A stretch of 64,000 bases of DNA from positions 1 through 64,000 of the forward strand of contig NZ_JAATEM010000010.1 in assembly GCF_012034205.1 (NCBI RefSeq), written 5' to 3'. Shown one piece after another: positions 1 to 11,285 of this stretch (the first letter of the stretch is position 1; each line of letters starts with the position of its first letter). This DNA is from Streptomyces composti (GTDB lineage: Bacteria; Actinomycetota; Actinomycetes; Streptomycetales; Streptomycetaceae). The position numbers and the translations under genes were made by a program. The notes beneath the pieces were generated by a model. The model was not told where the DNA came from and ran no database searches. It saw nothing but the letters and a program-made list of their open reading frames with translations.

Positions 1-11
1 AGACAACAAGT

Positions 12-38
12 AAGGCCCAGATCGGTGATCTGGGCCTT
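12..38. terminator. Intrinsic terminator hairpin
   Basis: A perfect 12-bp stem (AAGGCCCAGATC / GATCTGGGCCTT) closes a 3-nt loop and is followed by CTTCTT. It could end a plus-strand gene lying before the window, and the tRNA-Gly transcript on the other strand. Confidence 0.8.
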
Positions 39-43
39 CTTCG

Positions 44-117
44 TGGAGCGGGTGACGAGAATCGAACTCGCGCTCTCAGCTTGGGAAGCTGATGTTCTAC
101 CATTAAACTACACCCGC
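44..117 (-). tRNA. tRNA-Gly (anticodon CCC), CCA encoded
   Basis: Read on the minus strand, this gives a complete cloverleaf. The acceptor stem is GCGGGTG/CACCCGC. The anticodon arm is TCAGC-TTCCCAA-GCTGA, which places CCC at positions 34-36. The T-arm carries GTTCGATTC. The 3' terminal CCA is encoded in the DNA (TGG at 44-46 on the plus strand). The gene reads GGG codons. The hairpin at 12-38 lies just downstream and probably ends its transcription. Confidence 0.95.
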
Positions 118-383
118 GCAAGATCCAGAACGCCGACGGTGATCGGTGTCCGGACGCTCGTTTACTTTACCTCATGCCAGGCCCCCGGTGTCCAAGCCCA
201 GGGGCCTGACTGCGTTTCAGGGGTGGATGTGGCTGCGAGGGGTACGAGTTGGGGCGTACGGTGAGGGGGGGCATGGGCGCGCGGAGTGCCGCCTGGAGAG
301 GCGTCTCTTTGATCCCGTAATGTGGCTTTTGTCGTCACGGCAGCCAGCCAGACGCGCCTCTGGGGAAGGGACTCTTGGACTTG

Positions 384-545
384 ATGGAGCGCACCGTCGT
401 CCGCTGTGCCGATGGGCACGTGTTCACCACCGCCTCGTTCCCGATGCAGCAGGCCGAGCGACTCGGCCCGGGCCGGCTGCTGCGCTGTCCGCGCTGTGCG
501 CGGCTCCGCAGCGTCGTGCCGGTCGCGCTGCAGAAGCAGCAGTAG
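384..545 (+). CDS. Small zinc-ribbon-like protein (53 aa)
   Basis: This 53-codon frame reads MERTVVRCADGHVF and ends in VALQKQQ. It has a Cys-x3-His motif (residues 8-12) and a CPRC knuckle (about residues 36-39), a possible four-ligand zinc site. The start is ATG 384, with a purine-rich GGGGAAGGGA at 362-371; TTG 381 is an in-frame alternative nearer the usual spacing. Third-position GC is high, as in real genes here. I recall similar short proteins in streptomycetes but know no function. It stands alone, upstream of dcd and downstream of the tRNA. Confidence 0.7.
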   Translation: MERTVVRCADGHVFTTASFPMQQAERLGPGRLLRCPRCARLRSVVPVALQKQQ

Positions 546-759
546 CTGCAGAGCTGCAGCGGAGCAGCGGAGCAGCTACAGGCAGTGGAGCCGACTGGCA
601 TGGGGAGCTGCAGAGCGGCCATGAGCGGCGCGGGATGCAGCGGGACGTGCCACGGGAAGTAGACGTCCGGTGACCGAGGAGGGCTCCGGAGCACAGGGAC
701 GTGGGCGCGCGGGACGGTGCGGTTGTGGCCGGTCCGCGCGCCTTGCGTATTCTCGGGGC

Positions 760-1335
760 GTGCTTCTCTCAGACAAGGACATCCGGGCCGAGATCGATGC
801 CGGGCGGGTACGCATCGATCCCTACGACGACGACATGGTGCAGCCGTCGAGCATCGACGTACGGCTGGACCGGTACTTCCGGGTGTTCGAGAACCACCGG
901 TACCCGCACATCGACCCCTCCGTCGAGCAGCCGGACCTGACCCGTCTGGTGGAGCCGGAGGGCGACGAGCCGTTCATCCTGCACCCCGGTGAGTTCGTGC
1001 TGGCCTCGACGTACGAGGTGATCACGCTCCCCGACGACCTGGCCTCCCGGCTCGAGGGGAAGAGCTCGCTCGGCCGGCTCGGCCTGGTGACGCACTCCAC
1101 CGCCGGTTTCATCGACCCCGGCTTCTCCGGTCACGTCACCCTGGAGCTGTCGAACCTCGCCACGCTCCCGATCAAGCTGTGGCCCGGCATGAAGATCGGC
1201 CAGCTGTGCATGTTCCGGCTCAGCTCGCCCGCCGAGTTCCCCTACGGCAGTGAGCGCTACGGCTCGCGGTACCAGGGACAGCGCGGCCCCACCGCCTCGC
1301 GGTCCTACGTCAATTTCCACCGGACCCAGGTATGA
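760..1335 (+). CDS. dcd: dCTP deaminase
   Basis: The 191-aa product converts dCTP to dUTP for dTMP synthesis; mycobacterial relatives also hydrolyse dUTP, so this enzyme may be bifunctional. Family motifs include GKSSLGRLG near residues 100-108 and [12 protein letters not shown] near 113-124, which build the nucleotide site and the conserved trimer core. The length matches the family. Start GTG 760 gives the standard MLLSDKDI N-terminus and has no Shine-Dalgarno. A -10-like TATTCT (748-753) ends six bases before it, indicating a leaderless transcript. The frame stays open upstream, but that part does not resemble Dcd. The stop overlaps the next gene (ATGA). Confidence 0.96.
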   Translation: MLLSDKDIRAEIDAGRVRIDPYDDDMVQPSSIDVRLDRYFRVFENHRYPHIDPSVEQPDLTRLVEPEGDEPFILHPGEFVLASTYEVITLPDDLASRLEGKSSLGRLGLVTHSTAGFIDPGFSGHVTLELSNLATLPIKLWPGMKIGQLCMFRLSSPAEFPYGSERYGSRYQGQRGPTASRSYVNFHRTQV

Positions 1336-1838
1336 GCGGCATGAACGACGCACGGGAGAATCTCACCTACGAGCAGTTCGGCGTGGCGGTGCGCGAACTC
1401 GCGCAGGCCATCGCGGACGACGGCTACCAGCCGGACATAGTGCTCTCCATCGCCCGCGGCGGTGTCTTCGTGGCCGGCGGCCTCGCCTACGCCCTCGACT
1501 GCAAGAACATCCACCTGGTCAACGTGGAGTTCTACACAGGTGTGGGGACGACGCTCGAGATGCCGGTCATGCTGGCGCCCGTGCCGAACGCCATCGACTT
1601 CACCGACAAGAAGGTGCTGATCGCGGACGACGTCGCCGACACCGGCAAGACGCTCAAGCTGGTCCGCGACTTCTGCCTGGACGCCGTGGCCGAGGTCCGC
1701 AGCGCGGTGGTCTACGAGAAGACGCAGTCCCTGGTGAAGTGCGAGTACGTCTGGAAGCGCACGGACAGCTGGATCAACTTCCCGTGGTCGGTTCAGCCGC
1801 CTGTCGTGAAGCGGGCGGGGCAGGTGCTCGACGCCTGA
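1332..1838 (+). CDS. Phosphoribosyltransferase (purine-type PRTase)
   Basis: This 168-aa protein has the type-I phosphoribosyltransferase signature [13 protein letters not shown] (about residues 95-107), which binds PRPP, and the early loop SIARGG. It resembles bacterial xanthine/guanine/hypoxanthine salvage enzymes, but the base specificity cannot be read from the sequence. ATG 1332 overlaps the dcd stop by 4 bp, so the two are very likely co-translated, giving a small nucleotide-metabolism operon. A strong hairpin follows at 1873. Confidence 0.9.
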   Translation: MSGMNDARENLTYEQFGVAVRELAQAIADDGYQPDIVLSIARGGVFVAGGLAYALDCKNIHLVNVEFYTGVGTTLEMPVMLAPVPNAIDFTDKKVLIADDVADTGKTLKLVRDFCLDAVAEVRSAVVYEKTQSLVKCEYVWKRTDSWINFPWSVQPPVVKRAGQVLDA

Positions 1839-1872
1839 GGGCGGCCCTCCGGGCCAGGGATACGGCGCAGCG

Positions 1873-1902
1873 AGAAGGGGCTTCCCGGGGGAAGCCCCTT
1901 CT
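1873..1902. terminator. Bidirectional terminator hairpin
   Basis: A 14-bp perfect stem starting AGAAGGGGCTTCCC with a 2-nt loop lies between the converging phosphoribosyltransferase gene and the Yip1-type gene. It is followed by CTGTTGTGTG. Confidence 0.85.
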
Positions 1903-1963
1903 GTTGTGTGCGGCCGGAGGCCGGGGCGTCGCGGAGGGGGTTGCGGGACGCCCCGGGGGCGGG

Positions 1964-2890
1964 CTAGAAGGTGCCGAGCTTCACGATGGACAGCAGGGCG
2001 ATCAGCTGGATGGCGGAGGCGCCCAGGGCCTTCGGCCAGGGCAGGTCGTGGGAGCGGCTGACCATCATCGTGAGCAGGGCGCCGGCCGCGACCCAGGTGG
2101 CCCAGCCGAGGATCTGCACGAAGGGCGCGTCGCCGCCGAGGAACATGGCGACCAGCAGACGGGGCGCGTCCGTCAGGGACATGATCAGCATGGAGAGGCC
2201 GACCGTCGGCTGCCAGGCGCCGTTGCCTCCGAGCTGGCGGGCCAGGGTGTGGGTGACCACGCCCAGGACGAAGGAGCTGATCACCATCGCCACGGCTGTC
2301 GTGAGGACGATCGGGACGGCGTTCGACAGGGTCGCGTTGATCGCGTCCTCGCGGGCGTCGTCGAAGCCGAAGACGGCGATCAGGCCGTAGATGAAGGTGA
2401 CGATGAGGGCGGGGCCCCACATCGTGTAGTCCCGCATCTGCAGGAAGGTCTGGGCCGGGGAGAGGACGATGCCCTTGAGCAGGTCCTTCCAGTGCAGCCG
2501 CGGGCCCACGGGGCCGGGGGGCGGTGCCTGGTAGGTGTCGCCCTGGCCGTAGGGGTCGTCGATGGAGAAGGCCTGGGTGTGCCCGGGGTTGTTGGCCGCG
2601 TACGGGTCGTGCGGCGCGTGGGTGCCGGGCGGGTAGGCGCCGTCGCCGAAGTACTCCGGCTCGCCGTGCCCGCCTCCGTGGCCCCCATGAGCGGGCGGGC
2701 TCGGCCAGGGACTGCCGCCCGGGCCGCCGGGGCCGCTGCCGTACGACGGCTGCGGCGGGTACGGCTGAGGCGGCTGCGGGTAGCCGTACGACGGCCCCCG
2801 CGGCGTCTGCTGTCCGTACGGAGGGTGCTGCGGGTGCGCGTTGGGAGCGCCGTTGTTGTTCCGGCCGCGTCCGATCCTGAATCCAGCCAC
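1964..2890 (-). CDS. Yip1-family membrane protein with Pro/Gly/Tyr-rich N-terminus
   Basis: The N-terminal 140 or so residues are low-complexity Pro/Gly/Tyr/His, probably disordered and cytoplasmic. The C-terminal half has about five hydrophobic segments (for example ALIVTFIYGLIAVFGF and IVLTTAVAMVISSFVLGVV), the Yip1 domain pattern. GTG 2890 (MAGFRIGRGR) is chosen because a -10-like TACGTT ends seven bases before it on the minus strand, suggesting a leaderless mRNA. ATG 2971 is a longer in-frame alternative with AGGGG directly abutting. The function of bacterial Yip1 proteins is poorly defined. 308 aa from GTG. Confidence 0.85.
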   Translation of the reverse strand: MAGFRIGRGRNNNGAPNAHPQHPPYGQQTPRGPSYGYPQPPQPYPPQPSYGSGPGGPGGSPWPSPPAHGGHGGGHGEPEYFGDGAYPPGTHAPHDPYAANNPGHTQAFSIDDPYGQGDTYQAPPPGPVGPRLHWKDLLKGIVLSPAQTFLQMRDYTMWGPALIVTFIYGLIAVFGFDDAREDAINATLSNAVPIVLTTAVAMVISSFVLGVVTHTLARQLGGNGAWQPTVGLSMLIMSLTDAPRLLVAMFLGGDAPFVQILGWATWVAAGALLTMMVSRSHDLPWPKALGASAIQLIALLSIVKLGTF

Positions 2891-3266
2891 GTCTTCGAAC
2901 GTACCTGGTCGCGGAAGGCCGCGTGTCCGGCCCCCGGTTTTGCGGGCCCCATTGCGGCCGAGCTGTGACATCCCCTAAGGGGCCGTCAGGCCCGGTGTCC
3001 TTCCCCGGTAGTGCATCGGTCCGTCCTGGGTACCGCCTCGCCGGAGAGGGTCAGCCGTGAGAGGGAGCGGGAGGGCGGCGGGCAGGTCGCGGTCCGGCCG
3101 CGCGGGAGGGGCCCCGCTCCATGAGGAGGGCCGTCGGTACGGGCCTGGTGCACGGCGAAGGGCCGCCCGGGGGGGACGGGCGGCCCTTCGGTGAGGCGGG
3201 TGAGGCAACAGCGGTGACGGACGGCCCGGCGGGGTCAGCCGGGTCCCGCCTGGCCGTCCGCGAAGG
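2891..3266. other. Intergenic region between two minus-strand genes
   Basis: This 376-bp stretch between the Fe-S gene stop and the Yip1 gene start holds the hairpin at 3156-3190 and the likely Yip1 promoter next to 2890. I see no other gene in it. Confidence 0.6.
3156..3190. terminator. Terminator of the EtfD-like gene
   Basis: CGAAGGGCCGCCCG (3156-3169) pairs perfectly with CGGGCGGCCCTTCG (3177-3190), a 14-bp GC-rich stem 77 bp past the stop of the minus-strand Fe-S gene. No T-run follows, as is common in Streptomyces. Confidence 0.7.
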
Positions 3267-5549
3267 TCACTTCACCGGTTCCGGCTCCGGCTCGCTCTCG
3301 GACTCCGCGGAGCCCTCGGGGTCGACCGGGGTCTTGACGGACTCCAGCAGCAGCTGGGCGACGTCGACGACCTGGACGGACTCCTTGGCCTTGCCCTCGT
3401 TCTTCTTGCCGTTGACCGAGTCGGTGAGCATGACCAGGCAGAACGGGCAGGCGGTGGAGACGATGTCCGGGTCGAGGGAGAGGGCCTCGTCGACGCGCTC
3501 GTTGTTGATGCGCTTGCCGATGCGCTCCTCCATCCACATCCGGGCGCCGCCGGCGCCGCAGCAGAAGCCGCGTTCCTTGTGGCGGTGCATCTCCTCGTTG
3601 CGGATGCCGGGGACGCTGGAGATGATCTCGCGCGGGGGCGTGTAGATCTTGTTGTGGCGGCCCAGGTAGCAGGGGTCGTGGTAGGTGATGATGCCCTCGA
3701 CCGGGGTCACCGGGATCAGCTTGCCCTCGTCGACGAGGTGCTGCAGCAGCTGGGTGTGGTGGATGACCTCGTAGTCGCCGCCGAGCTGCGGGTACTCGTT
3801 GCCCAGGGTGTTCAGGCAGTGCGGGCAGGTGGCGACGATCTTCTTGGCCGACTTGGGCTTCCTGGACTCGGGCGTGACCTTGCCCTCGTCGTCCATCTCC
3901 TCGCCGAAGGCCATGTTCAGCGCGGCGACGTTCTCCATGCCGAGCTCCTGGAAGAGGGGCTCGTTGCCCAGGCGGCGGGCGGAGTCGCCGGTGCACTTCT
4001 CGTCGCCGCCCATGATCGCGAACTTGACGCCCGCGATGTGCAGCAGCTCGGCGAAGGCCTTGGTGGTCTTCTTGGCGCGGTCCTCCAGGGCGCCGGCGCA
4101 GCCGACCCAGTACAGGTACTCGACCTCGGACAGGTCCTCGATGTCCTTGCCGACGACCGGGACTTCGAAGTCGACCTCCTTGAGCCACTCCAGGCGCTGC
4201 TTCTTGGCCAGGCCCCAGGGGTTGCCCTTCTTCTCCAGGTTCTTGAGCATCGTGCCCGCCTCGGAGGGGAACGCGGACTCGATCATCACCTGGTAGCGGC
4301 GCATGTCGACGATGTGGTCGATGTGCTCGATGTCCACCGGGCACTGCTCGACGCAGGCACCGCAGGTGGTGCAGGACCACAGCACGTCGGGGTCGATGAC
4401 GCCGTTCTCCTCGGCGGTGCCGATCAGCGGGCGCTCGGCCTCGGCGAGGGCGGCGGCGGGAACGTTCTTCAGCTGCTCCTCGGTGGCCTTCTCCTCGCCC
4501 TCCATGGTCTTGCCGCCGCCGGCCAGCAGGTAGGGGGCCTTGGCGTGGGCGTTGTCCCGCAGGGACATGATCAGCAGCTTCGGGGAGAGCGGCTTGCCGG
4601 TGTTCCAGGCCGGGCACTGCGACTGGCAGCGGCCGCACTCGGTGCAGGTGGAGAAGTCCAGCAGGCCCTTCCAGGAGAAGTGCTCGACCTGGGAGACGCC
4701 GAAGACGTCGTCCTCACCGGGGTCGGTGAAGTCGATCGGCTTGCCGCCGCTGGTCATCGGCAGCAGTGCGCCGAGCGAGGTGGAGCCGTCGGCGTTGCGC
4801 TTGAACCAGATGTTCGGGAAGGCCAGGAAGCGGTGCCAGGCCACGCCCATGTCCTGCTTCAGCGCGACCGTGATCATCCAGATGAAGGAGGTGGCGATCT
4901 TCAGTCCGGCGAAGAAGTAGACCAGGTTCTGCAGCGTGGAGACGTCCAGGTCCTGGAGCGCGGCGACGACCGGGTACGAGATGAAGAAGGAGGCCTCGTA
5001 GCCGTCGACGTGGTGCAGGGCGCCCTCGAGGGCGTGCAGCATGAAGATGCAGACGCCGACGATCAGGATGACGCCCTCGACGAAGTACGCCTGGCCGAAG
5101 CTGGAGCCGGCGAAGCGGGACTTGCGGCCCGGCTTGCGCGGGTGGCTCAGCTGCCGGATGACGATCAGGGTCAGGATGCCGAGCACGGTCATGGTGCCGA
5201 TGAACTCGACGAAGACGTTGTACGGGGCCCAGTCGCCGAGGACCGGCAGGATCCAGTCGGCCTGGAAGAGCTGGCCGATCGCGTTGACGATCGTGAGCAG
5301 CAGGGTGAAGAAGCCCACCGCCACGAACCAGTGCGCGACGCCGACGATGCCCCAGCGGTTCATCCGGGTGTGGCCGAGGAACTCACGTGCCACGGTGAGG
5401 GTGCGCTGCGCGGGCTGGTCGGTGCGGGTTCCGGCCGGAATCGGCTGGCCCATCCGCATGTGGTTGACGATCTGCAGGACAGCGCGGCCGAACAGTGCCA
5501 CGCCGACCACGATCAGGACCAGCGACACGATGATCGCGGCGAGTTGCAT
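3267..5549 (-). CDS. Membrane iron-sulfur oxidoreductase, EtfD-like
   Basis: The 760-aa protein has N-terminal membrane helices (about residues 3-25, 65-95, 110-135, 155-175, 205-230). Two 4Fe-4S motifs follow: CTECGRCQSQCP near 302 and CTTCGACVEQCP near 393. Two cysteine-rich CCG domains come next, including CPHCLNTLG, DPCYLGRHN, GFCCGAGGARMW and ACPFCLVML. This architecture matches the actinobacterial membrane reductase EtfD (Rv0338c in M. tuberculosis), which takes electrons from electron-transfer flavoprotein during fatty-acid oxidation; the assignment is by architecture. Start ATG 5549 has GAGGAG upstream. A palindrome in its promoter region (5591-5604) suggests TetR-type control. Confidence 0.88.
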   Translation of the reverse strand: MQLAAIIVSLVLIVVGVALFGRAVLQIVNHMRMGQPIPAGTRTDQPAQRTLTVAREFLGHTRMNRWGIVGVAHWFVAVGFFTLLLTIVNAIGQLFQADWILPVLGDWAPYNVFVEFIGTMTVLGILTLIVIRQLSHPRKPGRKSRFAGSSFGQAYFVEGVILIVGVCIFMLHALEGALHHVDGYEASFFISYPVVAALQDLDVSTLQNLVYFFAGLKIATSFIWMITVALKQDMGVAWHRFLAFPNIWFKRNADGSTSLGALLPMTSGGKPIDFTDPGEDDVFGVSQVEHFSWKGLLDFSTCTECGRCQSQCPAWNTGKPLSPKLLIMSLRDNAHAKAPYLLAGGGKTMEGEEKATEEQLKNVPAAALAEAERPLIGTAEENGVIDPDVLWSCTTCGACVEQCPVDIEHIDHIVDMRRYQVMIESAFPSEAGTMLKNLEKKGNPWGLAKKQRLEWLKEVDFEVPVVGKDIEDLSEVEYLYWVGCAGALEDRAKKTTKAFAELLHIAGVKFAIMGGDEKCTGDSARRLGNEPLFQELGMENVAALNMAFGEEMDDEGKVTPESRKPKSAKKIVATCPHCLNTLGNEYPQLGGDYEVIHHTQLLQHLVDEGKLIPVTPVEGIITYHDPCYLGRHNKIYTPPREIISSVPGIRNEEMHRHKERGFCCGAGGARMWMEERIGKRINNERVDEALSLDPDIVSTACPFCLVMLTDSVNGKKNEGKAKESVQVVDVAQLLLESVKTPVDPEGSAESESEPEPEPVK

Positions 5550-5873
5550 TGGGGGCTCCTCGGGCCTGCGAGGGTTGCGAAGGGGCGGTATTACTAAGCG
5601 GTAACTTATGCAGTCCGTTCGAGACTACCCCTATCTTCGGCCGCACTGTAGCCGGGTACGGGGTGATCTGAATCGCTGAGGGTTGCCTGACAAGACGCCC
5701 GGTGGCACGGCGTCCGCGGTCCCCGGCGCTCCGGTCGGCGGTACGGCCCCGAGGGATGCTGTTGCGCCGTTCGGGGGGCGGGCGACGGCGCCGAACGGGG
5801 TGTCCGTGAGGGCGCCTCCCTTCCGATCGTGTTATTCACGCCAAATCTGTACATACGCCCCTAACGTATATCC
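5550..5873. other. Divergent promoter region, EtfD-like gene / WecA-like gene
   Basis: This 324-bp intergenic region serves two divergent genes. It holds the palindrome at 5591-5604 on the Fe-S side and a -10-like TAACGT (5862-5867) six bases before GTG 5874 on the other side. I see no gene in it. Confidence 0.6.
5591..5604. promoter_or_regulatory. TetR-type palindrome upstream of EtfD-like gene
   Basis: TTACTAAGCGGTAA is an inverted repeat (TTAC-N6-GTAA) 42 bp upstream of the EtfD-like start codon. This spacing and composition suit a TetR-family operator, such as those controlling fatty-acid catabolism in actinomycetes. The regulator is not encoded nearby. Confidence 0.45.
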
Positions 5874-7355
5874 GTGCTCTACGGGATCGTCGTCGCCATC
5901 ACCGCCCTGCTGCTCTCCGCTCTGCTCGCGGCGGCGCTGCGCGGCCCCGCCCTGCGCCTCGGCGCCGTGGACCGGCGGCGGCAGCGGGCGGTTCCGCTGT
6001 CCGGGGGGATCGCCGTCCTGCTGGTCACCGCCCTGGTCGCCGGCGTCGGCGACTGGGCGGGGTTCGCACCGCTCGGCACCGGGGTCGGACGGCTGCTGGT
6101 GGCCGGCGTCTGGGTCGGCGCGCTCGGGCTGCTCGTGGACCACTTCCGGCTGCGTTGGTGGGTTCCGCTCGCCGGTACCGCGCCGGCCGCGCTGGCCGTC
6201 GTTCCCTACACGGAGACCGGGCCGTGGGCCGGGCTCCTCGCGGTGGCGTGGATCGTCTGCGTCACCGTCGCCTTCCGGGGGCTCGACCACGCCGACGGGC
6301 TGGCCGGGAGCGTGGCGGTGGTGACCGCGTTCGGGGTGGCGGCCTGCGCGGCCGTGGAGCTGATGGACGGGGTCGCGGTGCTGCTGAGCGTGCTGGCCGC
6401 GGCGCTCACCGGTTTCCTCATGCACAACTGGCATCCGGCGCGGGTCGCGCTGGGCGCGGGCGGGGCGCTGTTCACCGGGTTCCTGCTCGCCTCGGCTGCG
6501 GTGTTCGTGCGGGCCGGGCAGTCGCCGGGCGCGAGCGCCTGGGTGCTGTTCGCGCTGACCGCGGTGGTGTGCGCGGACGCCGTCCTGGTGGTGCTGTCGC
6601 GGTGCCTGGCCCGCAGGCCGCTGCCGCGCGGCCGTCCGGACCACCTCGTCCACCGGCTGCGCCGCCTCGGCCTCGCCCCGCGCGCCGCTACCGTACTGCT
6701 GGGCGCCGGCGCGCTCGCCGGTGTCACGGTCGCGGTGCTCGCCCACGCGGGCCATGCCTCCCAGGGAGGCGTGCGCTGGGTGGCCGCGGTTACCGTGGTG
6801 GTGGTCCTCGCTCTGGTGCGGGTCCCGGTGTCCCCGGCGGCGCCGGAGACGGCCCGGACGGCGGTGCGGACGCACGCCGGGACGGTGCCTCCACGGGCAA
6901 CGGCGGCAGCGGCGACGGCCATGGCTACGGCAACGGCGGCGGCGACGGCGAGAGCGCCGGCCGGGGCGGCCGGGAGGGCCGTCAAAGGGGGCCGCGGCCG
7001 TACGGTGGCCGGGGCGGCATCCGGAGCCGTGACGGCGGCCGGTCCTGTGAAGGCGGCCGGTCCTGCGAAAGGGGCCGGAGTCCTGAAGGGAGCCGGACCC
7101 GCCGAAGGAACCGGAGCCGTGAAGGGGGCCGGTCCCCGGGGCCGGTCCGCGGCGGGACGGCACGGGCGTCCCGGGCAGCCGGGGTCGCCTCCGGTGACCG
7201 CCACCGCTCCCCGTCCCCGCGCGGTCGGTCCGGTCGCCGACCCGCCCCGCGGGCGCCTGCGCCGGGCGCCCGGAGTGCCGCGCAGCCGGTCGTCCGAGGA
7301 GCCGCCCGCACGGGCCAGGCGCCTTGCGCGTCACCTTCATTTTCGGAGCCCATAA
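5874..7355 (+). CDS. WecA/MraY-like membrane glycosyl-1-phosphate transferase (C-terminus uncertain)
   Basis: The first 320 or so residues form about ten membrane helices. They carry GLDHADGLAG, corresponding to the Asp-rich motif of polyprenyl-phosphate N-acetylhexosamine-1-phosphate transferases, and GRPDHLVHRLRRLGL, resembling the family's HxxxR-type loop. The enzyme would move a sugar phosphate onto undecaprenyl phosphate, but several family positions look degenerate, so activity is unsure. GTG 5874 follows TAACGT by six bases (leaderless). From about 6,860 this frame becomes Ala/Lys/Gly repeats with poor third-position GC, while the +2 frame reads a Gly/Asn/Asp-rich tail with strong GC3 and stops at 7402. 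A frameshift around 6825-6900 is suspected. Confidence 0.7.
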   Translation: MLYGIVVAITALLLSALLAAALRGPALRLGAVDRRRQRAVPLSGGIAVLLVTALVAGVGDWAGFAPLGTGVGRLLVAGVWVGALGLLVDHFRLRWWVPLAGTAPAALAVVPYTETGPWAGLLAVAWIVCVTVAFRGLDHADGLAGSVAVVTAFGVAACAAVELMDGVAVLLSVLAAALTGFLMHNWHPARVALGAGGALFTGFLLASAAVFVRAGQSPGASAWVLFALTAVVCADAVLVVLSRCLARRPLPRGRPDHLVHRLRRLGLAPRAATVLLGAGALAGVTVAVLAHAGHASQGGVRWVAAVTVVVVLALVRVPVSPAAPETARTAVRTHAGTVPPRATAAAATAMATATAAATARAPAGAAGRAVKGGRGRTVAGAASGAVTAAGPVKAAGPAKGAGVLKGAGPAEGTGAVKGAGPRGRSAAGRHGRPGQPGSPPVTATAPRPRAVGPVADPPRGRLRRAPGVPRSRSSEEPPARARRLARHLHFRSP

Positions 7356-7415
7356 CCGATCTTCGGCCGCATTCTCCCAGGTCAGAGGGTCATTGCGTGT
7401 AATGAACAGATAAGA

Positions 7416-7436
7416 GTTGAGTCTGAGTGACTCAGC
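7416..7436. promoter_or_regulatory. HAIR operator 1 (HspR site) upstream of dnaK
   Basis: GTTGAGT-N7-ACTCAGC matches the HspR inverted repeat CTTGAGT-N7-ACTCAAG at 12 of 14 positions and keeps the arm symmetry. It lies 72 bp upstream of the dnaK start codon. Confidence 0.75.
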
Positions 7437-7444
7437 TCTGTTGA

Positions 7445-10074
<2,630 letters not shown>

Positions 10075-10110
10075 CCCAATCACCGACAACGGGAAGGAGG
10101 GACGTCGGGG

Positions 10111-11280
10111 ATGAGTACCAAGGACTTCATCGAGAAGGACTACTACAAGGTCCTCGGCGTCCCCAAGGACGCCACCGAGGCCGAGATCAAGAAGGCGTAC
10201 CGGAAGCTCGCCCGCGAGTACCACCCGGACGCCAACAAGGGCAACGCCAAGGCCGAGGAGCGGTTCAAGGAGATCTCCGAGGCGCACGACGTCCTCGGTG
10301 ACCCCAAGAAGCGCAAGGAGTACGACGAGGCCCGCGCGCTGTTCGGCAACGGCGGCTTCCGCCCGGGGCCGGGCGCCGGCGGCGGCACGTTCAACTTCGA
10401 CCTCAGCGACCTGTTCGGCGGACCCGCCGGGCAGGCCGGAGGCTTCGGCGGCGGTCTCGGTGACGTCTTCGGGGGCCTGTTCGGCCGCGGCGGCGGCGCG
10501 GGCACGCGGACGCAGCCGCGGCGTGGCCAGGACATCGAGTCCGAGGTCACGCTCAGTTTCACCGAGGCGATCGAGGGGGCGACCGTCCCGCTCAGGATGT
10601 CCTCCCAGGCGCCCTGCAAGGCCTGTTCGGGCACCGGCGACAAGAACGGCACACCGCGCGTGTGCCCGACCTGCGTCGGCACCGGGCAGGTCGCGCGGGG
10701 CAGCGGCGGCGGCTTCTCCCTCACCGACCCCTGCCCGGACTGCAAGGGGCGCGGTCTGATCGCCGAGACTCCGTGCGACGTCTGCAAGGGCAGCGGCCGG
10801 GCCAAGTCCTCGCGGACGATGCAGGTGCGCATCCCCGCGGGCGTCAGCGACGGGCAGCGGATCCGGCTGCGCGGCAAGGGCGCACCGGGCGAGCGCGGCG
10901 GTCCGGCGGGCGACCTGTACGTGGTCGTGCACGTCGGCAAGCACCCGGTGTTCGGGCGCAAGGGCGACAACCTCACCGTCACCGTGCCGGTGACGTTCGC
11001 CGAGGCCGCGCTCGGCGGCGAGGTGCGGGTGCCCACGCTGGGCGGGCCGCCGGTCACGCTGAAGCTGCCGCCGGGCACGCCCAACGGGCGCACCATGCGC
11101 GCCCGGGGCAAGGGCGCGGTACGCAAGGACGGCACCCGCGGTGATCTGCTGGTCACCGTCGAGGTGAGTGTTCCCAAGAACCTGTCGGGGAAGGCTCGTG
11201 AGGCGCTGGAGGCGTATCGCGAGGCAACCGCGGGTGAGGACCCGCGGGCGGAGCTGTTCCAGGCCGCGAAGGGAGCTTGA
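10111..11280 (+). CDS. dnaJ: Chaperone DnaJ (class I Hsp40)
   Basis: The 389-aa co-chaperone has a J-domain with the HPD tripeptide (in [10 protein letters not shown], near residue 35), a Gly/Phe-rich segment (about 75-130), four CxxCxGxG zinc modules ([32 protein letters not shown]) and two C-terminal beta-barrel domains. It delivers substrates to DnaK and stimulates its ATPase. ATG 10111 is preceded by GGAAGGAGGGA. It lies 36 bp after grpE in the same operon and runs directly into hspR. Confidence 0.98.
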   Translation: MSTKDFIEKDYYKVLGVPKDATEAEIKKAYRKLAREYHPDANKGNAKAEERFKEISEAHDVLGDPKKRKEYDEARALFGNGGFRPGPGAGGGTFNFDLSDLFGGPAGQAGGFGGGLGDVFGGLFGRGGGAGTRTQPRRGQDIESEVTLSFTEAIEGATVPLRMSSQAPCKACSGTGDKNGTPRVCPTCVGTGQVARGSGGGFSLTDPCPDCKGRGLIAETPCDVCKGSGRAKSSRTMQVRIPAGVSDGQRIRLRGKGAPGERGGPAGDLYVVVHVGKHPVFGRKGDNLTVTVPVTFAEAALGGEVRVPTLGGPPVTLKLPPGTPNGRTMRARGKGAVRKDGTRGDLLVTVEVSVPKNLSGKAREALEAYREATAGEDPRAELFQAAKGA

Positions 11281-11285
11281 TTGCG

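Noticed and set aside
3579..5597. Long plus-strand open frame opposite the EtfD-like gene
   Set aside because: High-GC antisense frame; the minus-strand protein has clear Fe-S motifs and membrane helices.
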